Assembly (NCBI GenBank): GCA_020845635.1
Contig: JADLFI010000018.1
Location: forward strand, 62,001 to 126,000
DNA: 64,000 nt
Origin: Bacteroidia bacterium
GTDB lineage: Bacteria; Bacteroidota; Bacteroidia; UBA4408
Direction of reading: 5' to 3'
In this document: positions 51,774 through 60,478 of the stretch, piece after piece
Position numbering within the stretch: the stretch's first letter is position 1
Layout: each line of letters begins with the position of its first letter
Notes under the pieces: generated by a model
The model's input: only the letters and a program-made list of their open reading frames with translations
Databases searched by the model: none
What the model was told of the DNA's origin: nothing
Program-made: the position numbers and the translations under genes

Positions 51774-51944
51774 TTATTTTTTCATAGGCTTTTCTGCTTT
51801 TAACCTTTTAGCCTTCTTCAGGCTGTCGTGCAACATCCATTCTATTTGTCCATTCACACTACGAAATTCATCGGCTGCCCATTTCTCAATTGCCTTCATA
51901 GTATCGGCATCAATTCTCAACGCAAATGGTTTCTTGCCCGACAT
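51774..51944 (-). CDS. Small Arc/ribbon-helix-helix-like protein (56 aa), absent from the ORF track
   Basis: Minus-strand ATG at 51944-51942: MSGKKPFALRIDADTMKAIEKWAADEFRSVNGQIEWMLHDSLKKAKRLKAEKPMKK, stop at 51774-51776. RHH pattern FALRIDxxTxxxIEKWAxxEFRSVNGQIEWML. Starts 4 bp after the SPFH stop codon. Confidence 0.8.
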   Translation of the reverse strand: MSGKKPFALRIDADTMKAIEKWAADEFRSVNGQIEWMLHDSLKKAKRLKAEKPMKK

Positions 51945-51948
51945 CTTA

Positions 51949-52803
51949 TTACTGATTTAAAGTTCCTGTATTGATAACCGGTTTAGTTTCACTTTCACCA
52001 CATAATACAACCATCAAATTACTTACCATAGTGGCCTTCTTATCTTCGTCAAGTTCAATAATTTCTTTAGATGATAAAAGATTTAATGCACTCTCAACCA
52101 TGCCTACAGCACCTTCAACAATCTTATGGCGTGCAGCTACTATGGCTGTGGCTTGTTGCCTTCTTAGCATTGAACTTGCAATTTCAGGAGCATAAGCCAA
52201 ATATCCAATACGTGCTTCAATAACTTCTATACCGGCCATACTTAAACGTTCAGTTATCTCAAGTTCTAAAGCCTTATTTACATCTTCAAAATTTGTACTT
52301 AAAGTAATGGTAGCTTTCTCATCTTCAAAATGGTCATAAGGAAAGGAACCGGCTAATTTTCGTACCGCAGAGTCGGTTTGTATTCTTACAAAGTTTTCGT
52401 AATCGTCAACTTCAAAAGTAGATTTAAATGTATCTTTTACTTTCCATACTAAGATTACACTTATCATTATCGGATTCCCCATTTTATCGTTCACTTTTAT
52501 TTTTTCGCTCTCTAAGTTACGGGCACGAAGCGATAGAGATACTCTGCTAAAAAGAGGGTTTATCCAAAACAAGCCATTTTGTTTAATACTTCCTTTATAA
52601 GCCCCAAAAAGCAATAATACTTTTGAGCTGTTTGGACTAATGATAAGCATTCCTTTTGATAATATTACAAAAACTATAATGAGGAATATTCCTAATATTT
52701 CATTTTCTGTAACAAAACTAAAAATAATAGAAGCAATTAGTACTAATAGTACTACTAATACTGTGTAGCCATTTACCGGGGTTAATTCTTTTTCGGTTTT
52801 CAT
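51949..52803 (-). CDS. SPFH/Band 7 domain membrane protein
   Basis: Two N-terminal TM segments; LLFGAYKGSIKQNGLFWINPLF, SLRARNLESEKIKVNDKMGNPIMISVILVWKVKD, RRQQATAIVAARHKIVEGAVGMVESAL. Confidence 0.9.
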   Translation of the reverse strand: MKTEKELTPVNGYTVLVVLLVLIASIIFSFVTENEILGIFLIIVFVILSKGMLIISPNSSKVLLLFGAYKGSIKQNGLFWINPLFSRVSLSLRARNLESEKIKVNDKMGNPIMISVILVWKVKDTFKSTFEVDDYENFVRIQTDSAVRKLAGSFPYDHFEDEKATITLSTNFEDVNKALELEITERLSMAGIEVIEARIGYLAYAPEIASSMLRRQQATAIVAARHKIVEGAVGMVESALNLLSSKEIIELDEDKKATMVSNLMVVLCGESETKPVINTGTLNQ

Positions 52804-53569
52804 AATTTAAATTTTTATATAATATCAAAATGATATCACAAAGATATGAAAATAATTTTTTAAACTCCAAATTTTTCTTGAAAAAATTTTTGCATCATTC
52901 AAAATAATCAATTAAAACTATGCAGCATCAACCAATTAATACATTTTAAATAGATTAATAATCAAATTTGTTTTATATCAATTTGATTTGGGTCCGATAA
53001 TACCATTATCTGGATGGCAATCGGCTTTTTTGTAGCTATTTATATTAAAAGTATTGTTGGCAATGTAAGTTTAAAATTTAGCTGCTTTAGTGGTTATATC
53101 TGTTACTAAGTACCAAAGGATTTATTTTTTTGAAGATAATTAAAACAAGTCTTTTATTTTAAATTAGTTTTTAATATATAAATGATGTTTGTTTTATTTG
53201 TTTGACGGGATATCATCTCTCAGAATCACTATTCCGATAATGATGCCATGTTTTATCTAACAAATGCTAGCTTGCAAATTCAGACAATGGCGCACTGAGT
53301 ACTAACAAAACCACTATTTTACTAAATCAATATTATACAACATGTTGAACGTGTTATTAGCCTAACCAAATTCCTCAAAATGCCGGGCTATATACAGTCT
53401 TGTTCGCAATAATCCGAAGAACTTAACCCAATAGCGACTCAAATATTAACTTTTCCTTATAGAGACTATATGACTATGCCGTAAACAATAGATAAGCTCA
53501 ATATTGTTCGTTTATTTAAACATAATTATTTATGTGTTTCGAGTCTCATCATACCTTAATCTTCATCAT

Positions 53570-53586
53570 AATATATATATATATTT
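53570..53586. repeat. Short (AT)n tract
   Basis: ATATATATATATATATT-like run in the intergenic region. Confidence 0.6.
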
Positions 53587-53677
53587 AATTTGGGTAACTA
53601 AAGGCCTCAACATCACAAGAAAATACCTAAATAATTTTTTGACAATGTTAATTTATGTTTTTAAGTATAAATATTAT

Positions 53678-53715
53678 ACTATGGAAACTTTTATTATAAA
53701 ATTAGTTTCCATAGT
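53678..53715. promoter_or_regulatory. Candidate TetR-family operator: ACTATGGAAACT-N14-AGTTTCCATAGT
   Basis: Perfect 12-bp inverted repeat ending about 26 bp before the TetR-like start codon. Confidence 0.6.
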
Positions 53716-53741
53716 TTTGCGCCTGATTTTTGAAATTAAGG

Positions 53742-54356
53742 ATGACAACAGAAGAAAAAATCTTATCGGGTGCTCAAAATTTGGTGTTTAAATATGGCAT
53801 TAAGTCAATAACTATGGATGATATTGCCAAGCACTTAGGCATGAGCAAAAAAACCATTTATTCTTATTATAAAGACAAGGATGATATTCTATCTAAACTG
53901 GTTGACTTTATTCTGGAATATAACGAAAAACAAATTACTGAGATTAGCAACAGAAGCAAAGATCCTATTGATGAAATTTTTCAGACTATGAAAATAATGG
54001 CCGATACATATAAAAGAATAAATCCGGTATTATTCTTTGATATGATGAAATACTATCCGTCCATATACAATAGATTCAATGATTTTAAAGAAAAAGTGAT
54101 TCTCGCCAATATTGAAGATAATTTAAAGAAAGGCCAAGAGCTAAAATTGTATAGAACTGATCTTAATAATAAAATTATTGCCCGTTTGCGATTACTTCAA
54201 ATAAATATAATCATTGACGGTGAGGAGTTTTCTGAGGAGCAATTTAATACGGTTGAGGTGCATCTTCAATTGTTAGATCATTATTTACATGGTATATGCA
54301 CAATTAAAGGTCACAAACTTATAAATAAATATAAAGAACTTAACGAAGAAGAATAA
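53742..54356 (+). CDS. TetR/AcrR-family transcriptional regulator
   Basis: N-terminal HTH (KILSGAQNLVFKYGIKSITMDDIAKHLGMSKKTIYSYYKDKDDIL). Start at MTTEEK. Confidence 0.93.
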   Translation: MTTEEKILSGAQNLVFKYGIKSITMDDIAKHLGMSKKTIYSYYKDKDDILSKLVDFILEYNEKQITEISNRSKDPIDEIFQTMKIMADTYKRINPVLFFDMMKYYPSIYNRFNDFKEKVILANIEDNLKKGQELKLYRTDLNNKIIARLRLLQINIIIDGEEFSEEQFNTVEVHLQLLDHYLHGICTIKGHKLINKYKELNEEE

Positions 54357-54364
54357 TTTTCCAA

Positions 54365-55717
54365 ATGATGAAAAATAATAAAAATCTTTTGATGAGAATG
54401 TTTATAGCCGTGTTTCTATTCGGCAGCTCATCATTTCAAGTTAAAGCACAACAAAGCTTTAGTTTAGCTCAGGCACAAGATTATGCTGTAAAAAATAGTA
54501 TTAACAGTGTAAATGCCAAGCTTAATATTGATATGGCTAAGGCCAAGAAAAATGAGGTAACAGGTATTGGCTTACCACAAATTAGTTCCAGTGTTGATTT
54601 TAAAGATTATTTAGAACTACCAACATCATTAATTCCGGGCGAATTTTTTGGAGCACCTCCTGGAACTTATCTTCCTTTAAAGTTTGGAACACAATATAAC
54701 ACAACTGCCGGCATTAGTGCCAACCAATTGGTTTTTAGCAGTGATTATATTGTTGGTTTGCAAGCTTCAAAAACATATATGGAGCTAGCACAAAAATCTG
54801 AAACACGTACTAAAATTGAAACTATTACCGCTGTTGCCTCTGCCTATTATGGCGCTCTAATAGCTAAAGAAAGTTCTAAACTGCTTGATATAAATATTGA
54901 AAGATTAGATAAAATGATATTAGATATGAAGGCCTTAAATAATAACGGTTTTATTGAAAAAATTGATTTGGATAGATTAGAGGTTAATTATAATAACCTA
55001 TTAGTAGAAAAACAAAATGCCCAAAGAATGGTAAATGTAAGTGAAGCGCTACTTAAATTTCAAATGGGGCTTGATCCTAATCAATCTATTACCTTAACTG
55101 ATTCATTAAACTCATTTGTAAGTACTCTTACTGAAATAAATGACTTTAAACCAAATCCTAAATCTAGAATAGAGTACTCTATTTTAGAGACTCAGAATAA
55201 GCTAAATGAGTTAGATTTGAGAAGACATAAAATGAGCTATTTACCTTCTTTGGTAGCCTATGGTTCTATCACTTCTCAAGCACAACGTAAAGAATTTGAT
55301 ATTTTTGATACTAAGAAGAAATGGTTTCCTATAGGTGTTGTAGGAGCTACACTTAGCCTGCCCATTTTTGATGGATTACAAAAGCATTATAGAGTAGAGC
55401 AGGCCAAAATAACTCTACTTATGTCAAAAAATAATCTAAATCAATTTCAAAATGCCGCTAGTCTTGAAACCAGCAATGCTAGCGCAGCATATAATAATGC
55501 CTTGGCTACTTTTAAGTTGCAAAAAAGAAATATCGAATTAGCAGAGAATGTTTATAACGTAACCAAAATAAAATACGAGCAAGGAGTAGGTTCTAATATT
55601 GAAGTTATAGAGGCTCAGTCATCATACCGTACGGCCTTGGTTAACTACTATTCAGCTTTGTATGAAGCCTTGAACAATAAAGTAAATCTAGATAAAGCCT
55701 TAGGAAATATTAAATAA
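54365..55717 (+). CDS. TolC-family outer membrane efflux protein
   Basis: Signal peptide; FSLAQAQDYAVKNS; NVYNVTKIKYEQGVGSNIEVIEAQSSYRTALVNYYSALYEAL. Confidence 0.93.
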   Translation: MMKNNKNLLMRMFIAVFLFGSSSFQVKAQQSFSLAQAQDYAVKNSINSVNAKLNIDMAKAKKNEVTGIGLPQISSSVDFKDYLELPTSLIPGEFFGAPPGTYLPLKFGTQYNTTAGISANQLVFSSDYIVGLQASKTYMELAQKSETRTKIETITAVASAYYGALIAKESSKLLDINIERLDKMILDMKALNNNGFIEKIDLDRLEVNYNNLLVEKQNAQRMVNVSEALLKFQMGLDPNQSITLTDSLNSFVSTLTEINDFKPNPKSRIEYSILETQNKLNELDLRRHKMSYLPSLVAYGSITSQAQRKEFDIFDTKKKWFPIGVVGATLSLPIFDGLQKHYRVEQAKITLLMSKNNLNQFQNAASLETSNASAAYNNALATFKLQKRNIELAENVYNVTKIKYEQGVGSNIEVIEAQSSYRTALVNYYSALYEALNNKVNLDKALGNIK

Positions 55718-55732
55718 GAAATACCAAAAAAT

Positions 55733-56875
55733 ATGAAAAAGAACAATTTATTAAAAATACTCATTCTTTTATTTACCACTGCATTTGTTATATCATCATG
55801 TGGAAGTGGTAACAATGTGGAGAAAAAGAAAGAAAAGCTTAACAGTTTGAAAAAACAACAAGCAGAATTGAATTCGAAGATAAAAGCACTTGAAAATGAA
55901 ATAGCCTCTATCAGTGACGGTGCCGATAATACCAAATATAAGCCTGTAATAGCCACTATAGTAAAAGATACCAACTTTGTTCACTATATTGATGTACAAG
56001 GTAAAATTGATGTTGAGGAAAATGTTACCATTAGTGCAAAAATGCCGGCTACCGTTACCAGAATTTATACCAAGGCAGGCAAGTCAGTTAAAGCCGGAGA
56101 GCTTCTAGCCGAGCTAGATAATTCTACTATTGTGGCAGGAATTAATGAGGTAAAAACAGGACTTCAATTGGCCAATAGTATATATGAAAAACAAAAAAAC
56201 CTATGGGATCAAAAAATCGGAACGGAGGTACAATATTTACAAGCCAAAACACAAAAAGAATCCTTAGAGAAGAAGCTCATATCATTACAAGAACAACTTG
56301 ATATGACTAAGATTAAATCTCCTATTGATGGAGTTGTTGATGAGGTAATGTTAAGAATAGGGCAAGGTGCAGCACCTGGAGTACCGGCCATACGTATAGT
56401 AAATTTAGCCGGTTTGAAAGCTAAAGCAGAAATATCTGAAACTTATGCGGGGCGTGTTAAAGAAGGAAATAAGGTTAGTATTAAAATGCCCGATATTCAA
56501 AAAGAAATTCAAACAAGAATTAGTTACTGCAGTAAAGTTATAAATCCTCTTACACGCACTTTTACAGTTGAGGCCTCGATTGACCCTAACCAAGGTTTAC
56601 ATGCTAATATGATGGCTGTTTTAATGATAGCCGATTATTATAAAGATACTGCTATTGTTGTGCCAATAAATGTGGTTCAAAACGGAGAGGACTCAAATTA
56701 TATTCTTGTTGCAGTTGAGAAAAACAAGAAAGTTTTTGCTGAAAAAAGAGTTGTAAAACCAGGCTTGTCTTATAATGGAAAAATAGAAATTATCTCTGGC
56801 ATTGTTCCGGGAGATAAAATTATTACCACCGGGTTTCAGGACTTAAATCCGGGCGATGCCTTATTATTAAAATAA
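55733..56875 (+). CDS. RND efflux periplasmic adaptor (HlyD/MFP) lipoprotein
   Basis: Lipobox VISSCGSG; coiled coil; GKSVKAGELLAELDNSTI; KSPIDGVVDEVMLRIGQGAAPG. Confidence 0.93.
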   Translation: MKKNNLLKILILLFTTAFVISSCGSGNNVEKKKEKLNSLKKQQAELNSKIKALENEIASISDGADNTKYKPVIATIVKDTNFVHYIDVQGKIDVEENVTISAKMPATVTRIYTKAGKSVKAGELLAELDNSTIVAGINEVKTGLQLANSIYEKQKNLWDQKIGTEVQYLQAKTQKESLEKKLISLQEQLDMTKIKSPIDGVVDEVMLRIGQGAAPGVPAIRIVNLAGLKAKAEISETYAGRVKEGNKVSIKMPDIQKEIQTRISYCSKVINPLTRTFTVEASIDPNQGLHANMMAVLMIADYYKDTAIVVPINVVQNGEDSNYILVAVEKNKKVFAEKRVVKPGLSYNGKIEIISGIVPGDKIITTGFQDLNPGDALLLK

Positions 56876-57007
56876 ACCCCATAACCCGTCAAAAGGAAAC
56901 ACTTATTTATGAGTAGTTTATTGATTAATATATTTTCAATATTGGTTCTCTGAAAAAGATGATTCCCAACAAAATAAAAATCATTAATACGTTATTATTA
57001 AATAGCT

Positions 57008-60000
57008 ATGAAAGACATAGAAAAAGAGTTTAAGCCAACTACCTGGAGTATTAATAATCGCACCAGTATCTTTATACTTACCATTATTATTACTTTAACA
57101 GGAATAATTTCTTTTAATAGTTTACCAAAAGAGAAATTTCCTGATATTGTAATACCAACCATATATGTAAGTACAATTAATGCCGGTACCTCACCACAGG
57201 ATATTGAAAATTTGATAACCAAGCCTATTGAGAAAGAATTAAAGGCAGTTTCTGGAATTAAGAATTTAACTTCTAACTCCATTCAAGACTTTAGTAATAT
57301 TATTGTTGAGTTTGACACTGATGTTCCTGCTGCGGAGGCAAAACAAAAAGTAAAAGATGCGGTTGATAAAGCGCGTACTAATTTGCCAACAAGTTTAACC
57401 AAAGAACCCAATGTTCAGGAGGTAAATTTCTCTGATATTCCGGTAATGTTTGTAAACATTTCTGGCGATTTTGATTTGAATAAATTAAAACAATTTGCTG
57501 ATGATATTAAAGATGAGTGTGAGTCGCTTAAAGAAATAACACGAGTAGATATTGTTGGTGCGTTAGATCGTGAAATACAGGTAAATGTTGACCGTTACAA
57601 GATGGAGGCTGCCGATATTACCATGGCCGATATTCAAAGAGCTATAGGCTATGAAAATATGACCATTAGTGGTGGTCAAATAACCATGGATAATTTAAAG
57701 AGAAATATTGCTATTAAAGGGGAGTATAAAGATATTTTAAAACTTAGAGATATAGTAATCAGATCACAAAGTGGGGCACAAATTTATTTAAAAGATATAG
57801 CTGAGATAAAAGATGGATTTAAGGAGAAGGAAAGCTACGCACGCTTAGGTCACAATAAAGTTATTACACTCAATATTATTAAAAGAGCAGGTGAAAACTT
57901 AATAGAAACTTCAGATAAAGTTCATGAAATAGTTGATCGTCTAAAAGTTGAAAAATTCCCTAAGGAATTGGAAATAACAATTACCGGTGATCAAAGCACC
58001 TCTACCAGGACTACACTCAAAGATTTAATCAATACCATTATTATTGGCTTTGTTTTAGTTTTAATGATATTAATGTTCTTTATGGGAGTAACCAATGCTT
58101 TCTTTGTGGCACTTTCTGTTCCACTCAGTTGTTTTGTAGCTTTCTTAATATTCCCAAGTATTGGCTTTGCTCTTAATATGATTGTGTTATTTGCCTTCCT
58201 CCTGGCTTTAGGGATAGTTGTTGATGATGCAGTGGTAGTAATTGAGAATACACACCGTATATTTGATAATGGTAAAGTTGATATTAAACATGCCGCAAAA
58301 ATTGCTGCCGGAGAGGTTTTTCTGCCTGTTCTTACCGGTACTTTAACTACTTTGGCACCTTTTATTCCATTAGCCTTTTGGAAAGGAGTTATTGGCAAGT
58401 TTATGGTTTTTCTACCCATAACTTTAATTATTACACTCTTGGCATCGCTACTGGTAGCCTATATTATTAATCCTGTATTTGCAGTGCAGTTTATGAAGCC
58501 GCACGAAGATATGAACGACCCCAAAATACGAGCAAAGAAACAAAAAGGATTAAAAATAAATTTAATTGTTTTAGGAGTTGCTGCACTTGTTTCATATTTA
58601 GCAATAGGTATTGCTATGGGTAACTTTGTTGTATTTTTAATTCTACTTACTTTATTTAACCGACTTGTTTTAGAAAAATTAATTATTAAGTTTCAAACTT
58701 CTGTATGGCCTTCTATTCAAAATAAATATGAAAATTTATTACGCAAATTGGTAAGTGGTAAAAGACCTGTTTACTTGTTAGCTATTTCTTTTGCTCTACT
58801 TGTATTTAGTTTTATAGTTACTTCTATTGTAAAACCTAAAGTTGTATTCTTTCCACAAAACGAGCCTAATTTCATATATACTTATATTACTCTTCCTGTA
58901 GGAACCTCAGTTGAATACACCGATTCAATTACTCGCATTGTGGAAAACAAAATTTATAAAATTATTGAACCCGATGGAAAACCAAATCCTATAGTTGAAA
59001 GTATTATAAGTAATGTTGCTATTGGAGCTACCGACCCAAACAGTGGCGATAGAAGCACCGCCCCTAATAAAGGAAAGGTTAGTGTGGCATTTGTGGAATT
59101 TGAGAAAAGAGAAGGTAAAACAACCGGTAAATATTTAGATCAAATTAGAGAGGCCGTAAAAGGAATTCCTGGTGCTGAGATAGTAGTTGATAAAGAAGCA
59201 AACGGGCCGCCTGTTGGCAAACCCGTAAGTATTGAAATTACCGGAGATAATCTTGATAAATTGGTAACCACTTCAAAAGAACTAAAATTATATTTGGATT
59301 CATTGCAAATTCCGGGTATTGAGGAGTTAAAGAGCGATGTTCAAAATGTAAAACCTGAAATAGTTATTGATATTGATAGAGAAAGAGCCAATCGTGAAGG
59401 AATTAGTACTGCACAAATTGGAATGGAAATAAGAAATGCTGTCTTCGGAATAGAAGCTTCTAAATATCGCGATGAAAATGATGAATACCCTATACAAATT
59501 CGTTTCAAAGAAGATCAAAGAGATAATATTGATGATTTATTAAATTTAAAAATAACCTACCGAGACATGAATATGGGCGGAATGATTCGACAAGTACCAC
59601 TTAATGCTGTAGCTTCTGTTCATTATTCCAATACCTTTGGAGGTATTAAGCGTAAAAACCAGAAAAGGATAATTATGCTTGAATCTAATATTCTGAGTGG
59701 ATATACAGCTAATGAAGTAGTTTCTTCTGTTCAAAGTGCTATTAAGAATTTTAATATTCCTGATGATATTAATATACACATGGGAGGTGAGCAAGAAAAA
59801 CAACAAGAAACAGCCGGATTTTTAGGGAAGGCTTTATTAATATCCCTAGGTTTAATGTTTTTAATTTTGGTTACACAGTTTAACTCTATCAGCAAACCAA
59901 TCATTATTTTGTCCGAAATATTATTCAGCATCACAGGGGTGTTTCTTGGAATAAGTATCTTTAATATGACCCTATCGGTAGTAATGACGGGTGTTGGAAT

Positions 60001-60391
60001 TGTTGCCTTAGGAGGTATTATTGTTCGCAATGGAATATTGTTGGTAGAGTTTACCGATTTACTCATTGAGCAAGGTATGCCTGTGGAGCTTGCAGTGGTT
60101 GAGGCCGGTCGAACCAGAATGACTCCAGTAATACTTACGGCCTGTGCTACCATTTTAGGATTAATTCCTTTGGCGGTTGGGTTTAACATTGATTTTGTTT
60201 CTTTATTTGAAAGCTTTCAGCCCAAAATATTCTTTGGAGGCGATAATGTTGCTTTCTGGGGGCCTTTAAGTTGGACTATGATATTTGGACTGAGTTTTGG
60301 TACCTTTCTTACATTGTTCCTAGTTCCGGCTATGTACCTTCTCACTTATCGTTTAAAAGAGAAATTTAATCTGATTAAAAAGAACCAGTAA
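57008..60391 (+). CDS. RND-family efflux permease (AcrB/HAE1-like)
   Basis: NNRTSIFILTIIITLTGIISFNSLPKEKFPDI; GIVVDDAVVVIENTHR; GIIVRNGILLVEFTDLLIEQGMP; AGRTRMTPVILTACATILGLIPLA. Confidence 0.95.
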   Translation: MKDIEKEFKPTTWSINNRTSIFILTIIITLTGIISFNSLPKEKFPDIVIPTIYVSTINAGTSPQDIENLITKPIEKELKAVSGIKNLTSNSIQDFSNIIVEFDTDVPAAEAKQKVKDAVDKARTNLPTSLTKEPNVQEVNFSDIPVMFVNISGDFDLNKLKQFADDIKDECESLKEITRVDIVGALDREIQVNVDRYKMEAADITMADIQRAIGYENMTISGGQITMDNLKRNIAIKGEYKDILKLRDIVIRSQSGAQIYLKDIAEIKDGFKEKESYARLGHNKVITLNIIKRAGENLIETSDKVHEIVDRLKVEKFPKELEITITGDQSTSTRTTLKDLINTIIIGFVLVLMILMFFMGVTNAFFVALSVPLSCFVAFLIFPSIGFALNMIVLFAFLLALGIVVDDAVVVIENTHRIFDNGKVDIKHAAKIAAGEVFLPVLTGTLTTLAPFIPLAFWKGVIGKFMVFLPITLIITLLASLLVAYIINPVFAVQFMKPHEDMNDPKIRAKKQKGLKINLIVLGVAALVSYLAIGIAMGNFVVFLILLTLFNRLVLEKLIIKFQTSVWPSIQNKYENLLRKLVSGKRPVYLLAISFALLVFSFIVTSIVKPKVVFFPQNEPNFIYTYITLPVGTSVEYTDSITRIVENKIYKIIEPDGKPNPIVESIISNVAIGATDPNSGDRSTAPNKGKVSVAFVEFEKREGKTTGKYLDQIREAVKGIPGAEIVVDKEANGPPVGKPVSIEITGDNLDKLVTTSKELKLYLDSLQIPGIEELKSDVQNVKPEIVIDIDRERANREGISTAQIGMEIRNAVFGIEASKYRDENDEYPIQIRFKEDQRDNIDDLLNLKITYRDMNMGGMIRQVPLNAVASVHYSNTFGGIKRKNQKRIIMLESNILSGYTANEVVSSVQSAIKNFNIPDDINIHMGGEQEKQQETAGFLGKALLISLGLMFLILVTQFNSISKPIIILSEILFSITGVFLGISIFNMTLSVVMTGVGIVALGGIIVRNGILLVEFTDLLIEQGMPVELAVVEAGRTRMTPVILTACATILGLIPLAVGFNIDFVSLFESFQPKIFFGGDNVAFWGPLSWTMIFGLSFGTFLTLFLVPAMYLLTYRLKEKFNLIKKNQ

Positions 60392-60416
60392 TAAACTAAT
60401 TGAACTATTGGGTTTT

Positions 60417-60450
60417 AAATGGAGAATTGTGTAATTCTCCATTTTTTTTT
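60417..60450 (+). terminator. Intrinsic terminator of the efflux operon
   Basis: AAATGGAGAATTGTGTAATTCTCCATTTTTTTTT, directly after the RND permease. Confidence 0.85.
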
Positions 60451-60478
60451 TACTTTTACCAAAGCAAGTCATAAATTC

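Noticed and set aside
53504-53791. 95-aa ORF upstream of and overlapping the TetR-like gene
   Set aside because: Low-complexity hydrophobic translation of AT-rich DNA that runs through the putative operator and into tetR out of frame.
57991-58419. Long minus-strand ORF inside the RND permease (also 59731..60189)
   Set aside because: Antisense shadow ORFs within a strongly supported coding gene; no recognisable domain.
60419-60478. N-terminal extension MENCVILHFFFTFTKASHKF of the 567-aa ORF
   Set aside because: It lies inside a terminator hairpin plus T-tract (GGAGAATTGTGTAATTCTCC-T9). The ATG at 60479 gives a proper lipoprotein signal peptide.
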